64,000 nucleotides of DNA from Spirochaetota bacterium (GTDB taxonomy: Bacteria > Spirochaetota > Spirochaetia > Treponematales > Treponemataceae). This document shows positions 1 through 9,243 of this stretch, piece after piece. The notes beneath the pieces are model-generated. The model saw nothing but the letters and a program-made list of their open reading frames with translations. It was not told the origin of the DNA and did no database searches. Location: positions 868,001 through 932,000 of the forward strand of contig JAEZST010000022.1 of the NCBI GenBank assembly GCA_023443865.1, given 5' to 3'. The translations under genes and the position numbers were made by a program. Numbering within the stretch: the first letter of the stretch is position 1; every line of letters starts with the position of its first letter.

Positions 1-43
1 ACAGATTAAGAGTCTGTTGCTCTACCAGCTGAGCTAATGGCCC
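1..43 (-). tRNA. tRNA-Lys (CTT), partial at window edge
   Basis: The reverse strand reads a normal acceptor 5' strand, the D arm with AGCTCAGCTGGTAGAGC, and an anticodon stem ACAGA/TCTGT enclosing the loop CTCTTAA, giving anticodon CTT (Lys). The T arm and 3' end lie outside the window. It is the last of three minus-strand tRNA genes. Confidence 0.9.
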
Positions 44-194
44 GTACTTTGAAACGACGACCTTCGTCGTCATTTCGTTTTTCTGTCATACCGTGGCAGA
101 CTATGCTATTTCGTAGCATCCTTTGCACCGGCAACGAAATCTGTTATATACGATTCCGTTTTTTTTGTCAATCCGTTTCCGGATTTTTTTTCAC

Positions 195-268
<74 letters not shown>

Positions 269-289
269 ATACCGTCGGATACTCACGCT

Positions 290-320
290 AAACCCGGTGA
301 ACGATCCGTTCACCGGGTTT
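290..320. terminator. Hairpin between tRNA-His and tRNA-Arg
   Basis: A perfect inverted repeat has arms AAACCCGGTGAACG (290-303) and its complement (307-320) around a 3-nt loop. It lies directly 3' of the minus-strand tRNA-His gene, so it probably terminates or helps process that transcript. The U-run is short, so termination is an inference. Confidence 0.55.
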
Positions 321-326
321 AACCAG

Positions 327-399
327 GGTGGGTGATGGGGTTTGAACCCACGACAACCAGATCCACAATCTGGCGCTCTACCGCTGAACTACACCCACC
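327..399 (-). tRNA. tRNA-His (GTG)
   Basis: The reverse strand folds as a cloverleaf with an 8-nt 5' acceptor strand GGTGGGTG, including the G-1 typical of tRNA-His, paired with CACCCACC. The anticodon stem CCAGA/TCTGG encloses TTGTGGA, giving GTG (His). The T loop is TTCAAAC. Confidence 0.95.
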
Positions 400-521
400 A
401 AAACTGACAGGAGCCATACTGACAGAACCGGAAAAAAAAGTCAATAACGGCCGCGAAATCTCCTTTCTTCCTTTAGTTCCCCCGCGAAAAACCGATAATG
501 AGCTGAAGAGGTATCGGCACG

Positions 522-1001
522 ATGACTGAACGACTGGAAAAAATACTTGACGCGGGTATCGAGAGCCTGACTGAGCTCCATGCCTGCCAGCGGCGAATGC
601 ACGAATGCGTCTTGCGCCGCGACTGGGTTGCCCTTCAGAAGGAGATGGCGGTACGCGATTCCGTGGAAGCGGCCATCGTTTCGATTGAGGAAGAGCGCCG
701 GTCCGTCCTGAGCGCCCTGGCCCCCGACCCGTCGGAGGCGCCTGATTTTTACCGCGCGACCGCCCGCCTTGAACCGCGCGCGCGCTCGGCCCTCAACGGG
801 AAATTTCGCGAGCTTAAGCGGCTCGTTATATTGTCGAAAACCGAAAACGAGATATTCGAAACCTATCTCGCCCATGCCCAAAGCCTGTTGAAGGGGCTGA
901 TCGAGGCGGTCATGCCCTCGAGAAGAAACAGGATTTACACGAGAAGCGGGGCCCTAAACTCGGGACCCGTCGAGAGCCTCGTGCTCAACAAATCGTTTTA
1001 A
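522..1001 (+). CDS. flgN: FlgN-like flagellar export chaperone
   Basis: This 159-residue protein is predicted almost wholly alpha-helical, with charged amphipathic stretches, as in the FlgN family. FlgN binds the hook-filament junction proteins FlgK and FlgL in the cytoplasm and hands them to the flagellar type III export gate. Sequence similarity within the family is always low, so the call leans on length, helical character and position: it is the first gene of flgN-flgK-flgL-fliW-csrA, with flgK starting 9 bases after its stop. The ATG at 522 has only a weak AGAGG upstream. Confidence 0.8.
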   Translation: MTERLEKILDAGIESLTELHACQRRMHECVLRRDWVALQKEMAVRDSVEAAIVSIEEERRSVLSALAPDPSEAPDFYRATARLEPRARSALNGKFRELKRLVILSKTENEIFETYLAHAQSLLKGLIEAVMPSRRNRIYTRSGALNSGPVESLVLNKSF

Positions 1002-1010
1002 GGAGTGGCC

Positions 1011-2882
1011 ATGTCAACCTTTTCCGGCATCGAAATGGGCAAGCGAAGCCTATTCGCCCATAACCAGGCCATACAGACCGCGGGCCATAACCTCTCGAAT
1101 TCCTCGACGGAAGGATACTCACGGCAACGCGTGGACTTAAAGGCTACCGATCCGCTCTACCGTCCCGATTTAGCCCGGGCAGAAACGCCGGGTCAGATAG
1201 GGCAGGGCGTATCCGTTCAATCAATCCACCGGTTGCGGGACGAGCTTCTCGATCAGCGCATCGTCGCCCAGTCAAACGGCGAGGGGTATTGGCAGTCAAG
1301 GAACGATTACGTCCTGCAACTCGAACAAATCTACAACGAGCCCGCCGATACCTCGGTCAGGACCCGTCTGGACCAGTTTTGGGATTCCTGGCAGGAACTT
1401 TCCGTCTATCCCGAATCAAAAAGCGCGAGGGAGGCCGTCCTGACCAGGGGCGAAACCCTCGTGGACTCCATACACCAGCAATACAACGCCCTCAAGGGCG
1501 TGCGCGATATGATTGAGGGAGATATCGAGGGCGTTACCCGCCAGGTGAACGATTTAACCACCCAAATCGCCGCCCTGAACGAGGAGATCGTCAAGGTGAA
1601 GGCCATGGGCGACAACCCGAACGATCTGATGGACAACCGCGATCTCCTTTCCGAGAAATTGGCCAAACTCATAAACATTACCGTGGATCAGCGCGATCCC
1701 GACGAATACGTCATTCATACCGCCGGCTACGAACTCGTACAGGGCCGCACGAACCGCCTGTTCGCGCTCGTGGCCGGGACCGATAACGACGGATACGCCA
1801 AGGTAACCTGGGCAGATTCCGGCCGCGAGGCCCATTTCGAGGGGGGAAAGCTCGGCGCCCTGCTCGAATTGCGCGACGGCGACGTTCGCGACGAGATCAG
1901 GAGCCTCGATACCATGACCATGAGTTTCGTCGACCTGGTGAACGACGTGCATCGGGAAGGCACGGGCGCGAATGGGAAAACCGGCGTGGACTTTTTTACC
2001 GAGCAGCCCTTCATTAACAACGTCGCGGGAAACTATGACCGGAACGGCGACGGCACTGACGATTCATCCTATATTTACCGGGTAAGCGGCTCGCACGCCT
2101 TAAGCGCCCGGGAGCAAATCGGGCTTGAAGGCACCCTGACGCTTTCGTCGGCCACGGGAACCCTGACCGTGCCGTACCACGCCAACGACATGGTCGCCGA
2201 CGTGGTGGAGCGCATCAATAATTCCGGCGCCGAGGTCGTGGCGAGCCTGGACCGCGACGGTCGCCTCGTCATGAAGGGCACCACCGCCGCTGACAAGGAG
2301 AATCCCGATTTCGTCATTCGTTACATGGCGGATTCCGGCCAGTTCCTCGCCGGTTACGCGGGAATCCTCGGCGGATCCGGCGACGCGGGTTCCTATTCCT
2401 GGGACCGGGTAAACGCGGTGGATTCCCTCGCCGAGGGGAAAAAGTACGCCGTATCTCCCATAGCCCATCCGTCCGGCTGGATGGAGATCTCACTGGCGGT
2501 AAAGGGCGACCCGCTTACCATAGCAGCGGGTTTCGCCGATGCCGACGGTACGCTTCAGGTTGGCGACAATCGCGCCGCCTCCGCGATCGCGGCGATCCGG
2601 AATACCCCGGTCATGGTAGGCAATACCCGAACATTCGACGATTATTTCGCCGACGCGGTTACTAACATCGGGCTCAAGGGCGAACAGGCCGAGCGGGCCC
2701 TGGCGACCCAGGGCGCCATCATGGCCGACTTGCGCAACGCCCGCGACGCGATATCCGGCGTCAATATCGACGAGGAATTGTCCGATATCATCAAGTTCCA
2801 GCATGGCTATAACGCCGCGGCGAAATTCATTTCCACGGTAGACGAAATGCTCGATACGATAATAAACCGCCTGGGCGTTTAG
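1011..2882 (+). CDS. flgK: Flagellar hook-associated protein 1 (FlgK)
   Basis: The protein has 623 residues and forms the first hook-filament junction zone. The N-terminal region (about residues 1-45) has the rod/hook-family signature with NLSN followed by TEGYSRQ. The last 40 residues contain the FlgK-type end with SGVNIDEELSDIIKFQ and a helical tail for coiled-coil packing in the axial structure. A GTG at 1005 is in frame, but AAGGAG at 1000-1005 is well spaced only for the ATG at 1011, which is chosen. It sits between the genes for its chaperone FlgN and its partner FlgL. Confidence 0.95.
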   Translation: MSTFSGIEMGKRSLFAHNQAIQTAGHNLSNSSTEGYSRQRVDLKATDPLYRPDLARAETPGQIGQGVSVQSIHRLRDELLDQRIVAQSNGEGYWQSRNDYVLQLEQIYNEPADTSVRTRLDQFWDSWQELSVYPESKSAREAVLTRGETLVDSIHQQYNALKGVRDMIEGDIEGVTRQVNDLTTQIAALNEEIVKVKAMGDNPNDLMDNRDLLSEKLAKLINITVDQRDPDEYVIHTAGYELVQGRTNRLFALVAGTDNDGYAKVTWADSGREAHFEGGKLGALLELRDGDVRDEIRSLDTMTMSFVDLVNDVHREGTGANGKTGVDFFTEQPFINNVAGNYDRNGDGTDDSSYIYRVSGSHALSAREQIGLEGTLTLSSATGTLTVPYHANDMVADVVERINNSGAEVVASLDRDGRLVMKGTTAADKENPDFVIRYMADSGQFLAGYAGILGGSGDAGSYSWDRVNAVDSLAEGKKYAVSPIAHPSGWMEISLAVKGDPLTIAAGFADADGTLQVGDNRAASAIAAIRNTPVMVGNTRTFDDYFADAVTNIGLKGEQAERALATQGAIMADLRNARDAISGVNIDEELSDIIKFQHGYNAAAKFISTVDEMLDTIINRLGV

Positions 2883-2901
2883 TCCGCAGAAGGGGTAAGT
2901 A

Positions 2902-4146
2902 ATGAGAAGAATCAGCACGAACATACAGCATGACGATATTCAGGGCGCCTTACGGCGGCAGGAATCGAAGGTTAACAACCTGAACAACCAGATCGCCAGC
3001 CAGCGGAAAATACAAAACCTGCGGGACGATCCCCTCGCGGCGGGCCATAGCGTGCGCTACCAGTCCTTTCTCGCGCGGCTAGAGCGGTTTGACCGGAACG
3101 CTAAAACGGTCAGCGACCAGTTCAAGATTACCGAGGGGTACATGAACCAGTCCATGCAGGTCCTCCAGCGCGTTCGCGAATTGGCGGTTACGGGAGCGAA
3201 CGGAACCTTCACAAAGGACGACTTGCGAAACATGGCAACCGAGGTAGACGAACTGCTAAAGGAGTTGGTGTCCAACGGGAACGCCTCCGGTCCCGACGGT
3301 ACCAGGCTCTTCTCCGGGACCAAAAGCTTTACCGAACCCTTCGAGAGCGTACTCGGCGACGTGGACGGCGCCGGCAATCCCATGATCATGCAAGTGCGGT
3401 ATAACGGGAGCGTCGACCCAAAATCGGTGGAAATAGACGAGGGCGCGACGATTCGTACCGACCAATCGGGGAACAGAACCTTCTGGGCCGAGCGGCAAAG
3501 CCTCTTTTCCGAGGTTAACGCGACCGAGTACGCCGTTCCCGCCGACACCTCCATCCAAGTCGACGGAATAGACGTTCCGCTCGCCGCCGGCGACAACGTG
3601 TACGCGATCATTTCGAAAATTAACGACTCGGGCGCGGCCGTCAAGGCGGCTTTGGACCCGGTAACAAACGGCCTCAATCTCGAAACGACCGACGCGCGCC
3701 AGCTCTGGCTGCGCGACGGGGAAGGAGGCACCGTGCTCTCGAGCCTGGGCCTCATTCGGGAAGGGCAAAAGCCCCCGTACAACGTCGCTCCCTCGGTCAG
3801 GGTTTCCGGCGGATCGATGTTCGACGCGGTCATAGCGCTGCGCGATTCGCTCCTGGAGGGCGACCAGGAAGCGGTCGGCAGCCGCGTGCTGGGCGCCGTG
3901 GATTCCGCGGTGTCTAACCTCGCGGACCGCCTTGCGGGTATCGGCGCGCGGTATGAGCGCGTTCAGGCTACCATGAGCCGCACGGAAAACCAGGTGGTAA
4001 ACGTGACCGCCGCGGAAGCCCGGGAGGGAGACCTTGACTTTACTCAGGCAATAACCGATCTTAAGATGTTGGAATACACTCAGCAGGCTACGCTTAGCAC
4101 CGCGGGTAAACTGTATTCCAATACCCTTTTGGACTACGTAAAATAA
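2902..4146 (+). CDS. flgL: Flagellar hook-associated protein 3 (FlgL)
   Basis: This 414-residue flagellin-related protein forms the second junction layer between hook and filament. The N-terminal 130 residues resemble the flagellin D0/D1 helices (MRRISTNIQHDDIQ..., DDPLAAGHSVRYQS). The last 80 residues are the matching C-terminal helices ending in LSTAGKLYSNTLLDYVK. The middle 200 residues form the variable domain. The gene follows flgK by 19 bases with a GGGGTAAGTA leader. Family and order both support the call. Confidence 0.93.
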   Translation: MRRISTNIQHDDIQGALRRQESKVNNLNNQIASQRKIQNLRDDPLAAGHSVRYQSFLARLERFDRNAKTVSDQFKITEGYMNQSMQVLQRVRELAVTGANGTFTKDDLRNMATEVDELLKELVSNGNASGPDGTRLFSGTKSFTEPFESVLGDVDGAGNPMIMQVRYNGSVDPKSVEIDEGATIRTDQSGNRTFWAERQSLFSEVNATEYAVPADTSIQVDGIDVPLAAGDNVYAIISKINDSGAAVKAALDPVTNGLNLETTDARQLWLRDGEGGTVLSSLGLIREGQKPPYNVAPSVRVSGGSMFDAVIALRDSLLEGDQEAVGSRVLGAVDSAVSNLADRLAGIGARYERVQATMSRTENQVVNVTAAEAREGDLDFTQAITDLKMLEYTQQATLSTAGKLYSNTLLDYVK

Positions 4147-4158
4147 GGCAAGGAAGAC

Positions 4159-4602
4159 ATGGAAATTGAGACTAAGGCGATGGGGCGCGTATCCATCGTG
4201 GAAAGGCAGATCATAGATATCCCGAACGGGTTTTACGGCTTCGAGCAATTCAAGAAATTCGCGCTTATAGACGCGCCGCAAAAGCCTTTCATTTGGGTGC
4301 AATCCACGGAAAAAAAGGATCTCGCCTTTTTGGCCATAGACCCCTTCCTGTTCCGTGAGGATTACGAGATAGACATAGACGACGGTTTGCTGGGCCCCCT
4401 CTCCATCGCGTCGCCTTCTGACGTCCTCGTTTTCGCCCTTATCACGGTACCTACCGACGGCTCCCCGATAACGGCGAACCTACAGGGCCCCCTGATCATT
4501 AATCGCGAGAACAATCGGGCGATGCAGGCAATCCTCACCGATCCCCGCTGGAAGACAAAGCACGACCTCGTGGCGGAAACCGCCGTAAAGCGAGGCGTTT
4601 GA
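4159..4602 (+). CDS. fliW: Flagellar assembly factor FliW
   Basis: This 147-residue protein matches FliW in length and pattern (an IDIPNGFYGFEQF-like start and ANLQGPLIINRENN near residue 110). FliW binds flagellin and antagonises CsrA, so free flagellin feeds back on its own translation; this is established in Bacillus and has been shown in spirochaetes. Its stop codon overlaps the csrA start (TGATG), which is translational coupling of the two partners in the switch. The likely targets, the two flaB messages, are transcribed about 8-9 kb away in this window. Confidence 0.95.
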   Translation: MEIETKAMGRVSIVERQIIDIPNGFYGFEQFKKFALIDAPQKPFIWVQSTEKKDLAFLAIDPFLFREDYEIDIDDGLLGPLSIASPSDVLVFALITVPTDGSPITANLQGPLIINRENNRAMQAILTDPRWKTKHDLVAETAVKRGV

Positions 4603-4832
4603 TGCTGATATTATCCAGAAAAGTCAACGAGAAAATCATGATCGGCGAGGATATCTCGCTGACGATCATCGAAATACGCGGGGATCAGGTAAAAATCGGG
4701 GTAGAGGCGCCGAAATCGGTCAAGGTGTTTCGTCAAGAAGTGTACGAGGCTATTCAAAACGAAAACCGCGCCGCCGCGACTTCCTTACCCAACCTTGACA
4801 GCCTCCAGAACATAATTCTCGGCGATAAATAG
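4602..4832 (+). CDS. csrA: Carbon storage regulator / translational repressor CsrA
   Basis: This 76-residue protein begins MLILSRKVNEKIMIGEDI and has the five-strand CsrA core plus RQEVYEAIQNEN. CsrA dimers bind GGA motifs in mRNA leaders and block ribosome access. The C-terminal tail (about residues 58-76) is longer than in enteric CsrA, a form often seen with FliW-controlled CsrA. The start at 4602 overlaps the fliW stop by one base. A TTG three bases upstream is in frame but less likely. It ends the five-gene operon. Confidence 0.96.
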   Translation: MLILSRKVNEKIMIGEDISLTIIEIRGDQVKIGVEAPKSVKVFRQEVYEAIQNENRAAATSLPNLDSLQNIILGDK

Positions 4833-4845
4833 CGCCCGCGGGCGG

Positions 4846-6024
4846 TCATTCGTAATCTATCGTTATATCCGTGTTAAACGGCTCCGTGGCGTTGGAATCG
4901 GTAAACCGATTCCATATTTCGTCGAAGCTTTCATGGGTATCGGTGAGTACCCTGACGATGCTCGGGTCGAATTGGGTGCCGCTGGCGGCGAAAATACGCT
5001 CGATGGCCTCCTCATGGGTAAATTCCCGTTTATAGGTCCGTTTCATCCTCAACGCGTCGTATACGTCGGCCACGGTGACGATTCGCGCCGACAGGGGGAT
5101 CATGTCCCCTTCAAGCTTGAAGGGATATCCTCCGCCGTTCCACCATTCGTGATGGCTCAGGGCGATTTCTTTCGCCATGGGATTGGGATAGGACGAAAGA
5201 ATGAAGGTACCGTTGATGGTATGCTCCCGCATGATTTCCCATTCCAGTTCCGTAAGTTTTCCGGGTTTTTGCAAGATATAATCGGGCGTACCGATTTTCC
5301 CGACGTCGTGCATCATAGAAAGGAATTCGATGTTATCGATAAAATCGGGATCTATCTGGGGATAGAGCTGTTTTTTGTAGAGGTATTCGGTTATTTTTTT
5401 GGAGTAGTGGCTGACGCGCTCGTTGTGCTTGCCCGTATCGTTGTCCTTTAGCTTCGCCGCTTCCAGTATGCTGCTAAAGGTGGTCCGTAACCGGGAATTG
5501 TATTTATCCGTTACGTCCTCAAAATGGACGAGGTAGCCGAGAATCGCGTGGCTGCCCGCGAAAAAGGGATTTATGACCGTTCTCGTGAGCAGGGTCCGCA
5601 TATTCGGATTTTTATGAACGAGGGTGCCGCTCCAGGAAAAGCCCCGCTCTGGGGATTTAAGCGACATAATGAGAATGCGGAGCTCGGCCGTTCCCAAGGG
5701 TTGCCGAAAAACGTTGAAGAAGGGTTTCGATTGAATTCGGTAATAACCGGTGAATAAGGCGGTTGCGGCGGGGCTCGTGTACCGAATGGTAAGGTTATTG
5801 TCGAGAATTATTTGGGAAAGCCGGGGGTTTTGGCCGAATTTGAGCATGGTTTCGAATTCGGCGGCTTCCTCGGAATTGGGCGACAAATCAAACATGGTCT
5901 CCGGGTCTGACAACCCCGAGACCTCCGCCTCCAGTTCGGCTGGTTCTTCTTGATAGCCGGACTCCTCGGCGAGATTCGCTTTATTGCTGTCCGTTTCTTT
6001 CGGAGAATTCAATTTCTGCGTCAC
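4846..6024 (-). CDS. PAS / HD-GYP domain phosphodiesterase
   Basis: The 392-residue cytoplasmic protein has a PAS-like sensor region (about residues 68-175) and an HD-GYP domain (about 180-375). The catalytic HD is at residues 239-240 in MMHDVGKIG, and the GYP signature is in HHEWWNGGGYP (291-301). HD-GYP enzymes hydrolyse cyclic di-GMP. With the PilZ gene further up the same strand, it suggests local c-di-GMP control of motility. The start codon overlaps the 3' end of tsaB by 44 bases, so the two genes are probably co-transcribed. The first 65 residues are acidic and look disordered. The ligand of the PAS domain cannot be told. Confidence 0.9.
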   Translation of the reverse strand: MTQKLNSPKETDSNKANLAEESGYQEEPAELEAEVSGLSDPETMFDLSPNSEEAAEFETMLKFGQNPRLSQIILDNNLTIRYTSPAATALFTGYYRIQSKPFFNVFRQPLGTAELRILIMSLKSPERGFSWSGTLVHKNPNMRTLLTRTVINPFFAGSHAILGYLVHFEDVTDKYNSRLRTTFSSILEAAKLKDNDTGKHNERVSHYSKKITEYLYKKQLYPQIDPDFIDNIEFLSMMHDVGKIGTPDYILQKPGKLTELEWEIMREHTINGTFILSSYPNPMAKEIALSHHEWWNGGGYPFKLEGDMIPLSARIVTVADVYDALRMKRTYKREFTHEEAIERIFAASGTQFDPSIVRVLTDTHESFDEIWNRFTDSNATEPFNTDITIDYE

Positions 6025-6670
6025 TTCTCCTCACGTATATTGGCCCGGCATGATCCGGTACCGTTTCATTATAGTCCGCATATCCCGACTGCGCAATCAA
6101 AAGTAATTCGGCCGACATCCCGTGTACGCCCGAGGGGAGGGAGTAACAATCGAGCAAGGGGTTCGCTCCCGACAATTCCTCGGCGAAAAGGGCTGCGTCG
6201 GGACCGGTAACTAGGATACGCTCGCCTTCGGCAACATACCGGGCGAATTCTGCCGCGGAAAGGTCCATCGGCTCGGTAACCACGTCGCCGCGCCTGAAAA
6301 TCTGCGCGTAAAATCGGGATTTTTTCGCGTCCAGGACGGAAACCACGGGCCCCGGCCATGACGAAAAACCCGCAGCGTACGTAATAAGCGTGGGTACCGC
6401 GCGAATCGGGCAATCGGCAGCGAGCGAAATGGCCTTGGCGGCAGACCATGCCAAGCGAAGTCCGGTAAACGACCCTGGTCCTTCCGGTACCGCGATCCAT
6501 TGGGTTTGCCGAGGGGTGAACCCCGCGCGGGCAACGGCGGCGTCGATTAATTCCAGCAGGGCCGGGGCGTGTTGCCCCCCGTTGATTACCGAAAGGGTAC
6601 AGGTTCCTTTCGGACCGGAGGCGGACACGGAAAGCGCCGGGGTTATGGCGTCAATGGCGAGCGTATTCAT
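5981..6670 (-). CDS. tsaB: tRNA t6A biosynthesis protein TsaB
   Basis: This 229-residue protein starts MNTLAIDAITPALSVS and carries the TsaB signature PEGPGSFTGLR near residue 65. TsaB is an ASKHA-fold partner of TsaD and TsaE in making threonylcarbamoyladenosine at position 37 of ANN-decoding tRNAs. It overlaps tsaE by four bases (ATGA) upstream and the HD-GYP gene downstream, so all three are probably on one transcript. tsaD and tsaC are not in this window. Confidence 0.92.
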   Translation of the reverse strand: MNTLAIDAITPALSVSASGPKGTCTLSVINGGQHAPALLELIDAAVARAGFTPRQTQWIAVPEGPGSFTGLRLAWSAAKAISLAADCPIRAVPTLITYAAGFSSWPGPVVSVLDAKKSRFYAQIFRRGDVVTEPMDLSAAEFARYVAEGERILVTGPDAALFAEELSGANPLLDCYSLPSGVHGMSAELLLIAQSGYADYNETVPDHAGPIYVRRSDAEIEFSERNGQQ

Positions 6671-7101
6671 GGCATCAGTTCCTCATAGGGCCAGTTTTCG
6701 ACCGTAATGGTCCGGCGTTCTCCCTCCTCGGCCTCGAGTTTTATCACGATAGCCGATTTCGGGAGGATTTCCATTACCTTTTCGCTCCATTCTATAATGC
6801 AGACTCCGTCTCCGTATATGAGTTCCTCAACCCCAAGGTTTAAAAAATCATCGGGAGAATCAAGGCGGTATACGTCCATATGATAGAGGGGGAGGGCACC
6901 GGGATATTCGGAAATAAGGGTAAAGGTAGGGCTCGTTATATTGTCGTCAATGCCGAGCCCTTGGGCGATTCCTTTGGTGATGGTCGTTTTCCCGGCGGCA
7001 AGGGTGCCCTGAAGGGCCAATACATCCCCTTTTTTCAGGCGTTTGCCCAGGGATAAACCGAACGCTATAGTCTGTTCGGGAGATTCTGAGTGAAAAATCA
7101 T
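6667..7101 (-). CDS. tsaE: tRNA t6A biosynthesis ATPase TsaE
   Basis: The 144-residue P-loop protein has a Walker A motif GTLAAGKTT (about residues 32-40) followed by ITKGIAQGLG and the family motif SPTFTLISEY. TsaE is the ATPase that resets the TsaBD complex in t6A synthesis. The length is typical of the family. The gene overlaps tsaB by four bases. Confidence 0.95.
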   Translation of the reverse strand: MIFHSESPEQTIAFGLSLGKRLKKGDVLALQGTLAAGKTTITKGIAQGLGIDDNITSPTFTLISEYPGALPLYHMDVYRLDSPDDFLNLGVEELIYGDGVCIIEWSEKVMEILPKSAIVIKLEAEEGERRTITVENWPYEELMP

Positions 7102-7163
7102 GGCTTCAGGGTAATAGAATCAGGCTAGTCGGTCAATATGACAATGTTGTATACGGTGAACAA

Positions 7164-7424
7164 TCATGGTAAGGAACCCTCGTAATCGGCAAGTCGAATG
7201 GCTTCTTTAAGGGCTGAGAGTACCGGCAATAGTGGGTAATCAACCGGATCGAGAATCCGTACGCTGATATCCTTCTTTCCGGTGGGTTCCGTTTCGATGG
7301 TAAATTCGATTTTTCCGGTTTTTTCGCCTTCCGGTAACTCATAGACGGCTCGTGCGTGAAATTCGCGTCGGTAATAGATAAAATTTTCCTTCCGCGTAAT
7401 TTCTACCAAGTTTCTGACATTCAC
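7164..7424 (-). CDS. Small conserved-looking protein of unknown function
   Basis: I do not recognise this 86-residue protein. It is mainly beta-strand in pattern (FIYYRREFHARAVYEL, GKIEFTIETEPTG, DISVRILD) with a helical end, and has no signal peptide or membrane segment. It begins three bases after the PilZ gene stop on the same strand, so it is probably co-transcribed with the fliD-PilZ group. Shadow frames overlap it, but its spacing and base usage fit the surrounding genes. Confidence 0.65.
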   Translation of the reverse strand: MNVRNLVEITRKENFIYYRREFHARAVYELPEGEKTGKIEFTIETEPTGKKDISVRILDPVDYPLLPVLSALKEAIRLADYEGSLP

Positions 7425-7427
7425 TGC

Positions 7428-8597
7428 TTACCGTTCTCCATAGTTGTAAATATACGTGAAAATGCGGTTTAAAGTAATACGGGGCATTTTGGCGAAGCGT
7501 ACGTGCATGATTACCGTGTTTTTCGCCTCTCCGGGGTTCAATTTCACGATCTTTCCGATCATCGTATCCTCGGAATTGCCCGCGATAATGCAACTGATCT
7601 CGATATATTCCCCTTCAGGTACCGGGGTTGCAGTGATGAGGCTACATCCGCCCGCCGAGATATCCAGCATCGTGGCCATAAAGGATTTTCCGGAAGGATA
7701 AAACCGGTGTTCCGTATGCTTCCCGTTCACGATATTGGCGACGGTTACCCGCGAAAAGTTGGCGGGCGTACGCATTTGCTTGCGGTCATGGCGGCGATTC
7801 GGCAAGGCCCTTACTTTTTCGGTATGCCGCAACATCATCAACGTTGCGGTATGAGCCGAGATATAACGGCTGACGCGGGTCGCGAAGCTGTAAGACTGTC
7901 CGGTTCCCTGATAAAAAAGGACCGTAAGTTTGGACAGGAGCGGCATTCTCAATTCGTTCCCGAAAACGTCGCGGGGTACCGGGAATACCAGCCCCGCCTG
8001 GTTGTTCTCGTGTAGAATGGCGGAATAGTGCTCGTTGCTTTTGGTGATGATGGTCATCTCGATTCCGTCGTTAATCGATCGGGTAGACGTGACCAGTTTC
8101 GAGTTTCTTTTTTTGTTCTCAATGGCCTCGCGGATGGTAAAAAGGAGCGTCTTCGAATTTTCTGACTCTCGGGAGGAATGTCCCGGCGTTTCTAGCTGGT
8201 GGAAGGTTCGGCGGAATAGCTCGTCGAGCTGCCTTGAGTTGCGCACCAAGTGCAAGGGGCTGGAGATATTGTTCTCCGTGCAAAGCTCGGCGAAATACTC
8301 GCTCTGGGCGGGAGTAAAGGCGAATTCTTCGCTCACCCGCCTCAGCTCATGCCGGTCCGTCGGCATAACGAGCTTGCGGATAGGAACCGGTTCCGCCGAG
8401 GGACTTGAATACACGGGCTCCCGCGCCCGTCTCGCCTTGTCTTTCAGCGGCCGCGACGGTTTATTCCTGGATTCCCTCCAGTTGTTATAGGCCCTGAGGA
8501 TTACGATCCCAGCGATAACCAAGCCGAGAATGATCAATAGCGACGGGTCTACGTTGGTCTTGTAAGCGAACACTTGCGACAGGGCGGGCTGCGCCAT
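7428..8597 (-). CDS. Membrane-anchored PilZ domain protein
   Basis: The 389-residue protein has one N-terminal membrane segment (about residues 18-37, SLLIILGLVIAGIVIL) and a C-terminal PilZ domain (about 265-385). The PilZ signature is visible as RRHDRKQMR followed by DISAGGCSL, the c-di-GMP contact residues. The middle 200 residues are unassigned. PilZ proteins read c-di-GMP levels and, near flagellar genes, often adjust motor output. It lies between fliD and tsaE on one strand and faces the HD-GYP gene of the same block. The start has GGAGGAG close upstream. Confidence 0.88.
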   Translation of the reverse strand: MAQPALSQVFAYKTNVDPSLLIILGLVIAGIVILRAYNNWRESRNKPSRPLKDKARRAREPVYSSPSAEPVPIRKLVMPTDRHELRRVSEEFAFTPAQSEYFAELCTENNISSPLHLVRNSRQLDELFRRTFHQLETPGHSSRESENSKTLLFTIREAIENKKRNSKLVTSTRSINDGIEMTIITKSNEHYSAILHENNQAGLVFPVPRDVFGNELRMPLLSKLTVLFYQGTGQSYSFATRVSRYISAHTATLMMLRHTEKVRALPNRRHDRKQMRTPANFSRVTVANIVNGKHTEHRFYPSGKSFMATMLDISAGGCSLITATPVPEGEYIEISCIIAGNSEDTMIGKIVKLNPGEAKNTVIMHVRFAKMPRITLNRIFTYIYNYGER

Positions 8598-8611
8598 GTA
8601 AACTCCTCCGC

Positions 8612-9202
8612 TTAAAGCGCCGACAATACGGCGCTCAGTTCTTCGATTTTCGGCGCCAACTCATATTCGGAAAGGTCGCCGACCAGTATCGTGTCCTTTT
8701 TCTTGAGGGCATCCAACAGTTCCTCGAGTATAGGCGATAAAAATCCGGGCAACTCGCTGAGCCGCGTATCGCCGACGTTAAGCGCCTCGTCGTCAAAGCC
8801 GCCGAGGGGCAAGAGCGGCAGCAGTCGGTACAGCCGTTCCAGGGAGACCGAAAACCGATTGATGGTTTCCATGACCGCCAATTCCTTGCCGGTTTGCAGC
8901 TGGATTGGTACGTCGGTAAGGGGGACGACGCAGAGGGAGAAATCTCCTCCCAACTCGCGAAGCATGCCCCGTATGTCCTGGCCGCTGATGGTCTCCAGCT
9001 CGATTTTTGACACGTCGTCGGGGTCCTGGGCGAAAAGCGCGTCCAGTTCCGACGCTTCGAGAGCCCTATCGTCGACGCGGATTCCCGTAATTGTCATGCC
9101 GGAGCGTTCGCATTCCGATTCCAGCGCCCCGAGGATTTCCCCGAGATTGGATTCGTTTTCCCTCGTATAATTAATAGTAAGTCCGTTTATCAGAATTTCC
9201 AA
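8612..9202 (-). CDS. Unknown flagellar-operon protein downstream of fliD
   Basis: This 196-residue acidic, leucine-rich, probably helical protein matches no family I can name. It starts MEILINGLTINYTREN, resembling a small beta-grasp start, and ends with helices rich in LLPLLPL and ELSAVLSAL. It follows fliD by about 40 bases on the same strand, where many bacteria place the FliS or FliT chaperones. A chaperone or regulator role in filament assembly is inferred from position only. Confidence 0.65.
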   Translation of the reverse strand: MEILINGLTINYTRENESNLGEILGALESECERSGMTITGIRVDDRALEASELDALFAQDPDDVSKIELETISGQDIRGMLRELGGDFSLCVVPLTDVPIQLQTGKELAVMETINRFSVSLERLYRLLPLLPLGGFDDEALNVGDTRLSELPGFLSPILEELLDALKKKDTILVGDLSEYELAPKIEELSAVLSAL

Positions 9203-9243
9203 TTTTGTCGCTCCTTGATCGCGTCGTTTTATCGAATTCAGTA

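Noticed and set aside
44..194. GACGAC...GTCGTC hairpin near the tRNA-Lys gene
   Set aside because: It is short, lies upstream of tRNA-Lys and has no convincing role on either strand.
3256..4302. A 348-residue minus-strand open frame over flgL and fliW
   Set aside because: It is a shadow of genes with strong family evidence on the other strand.
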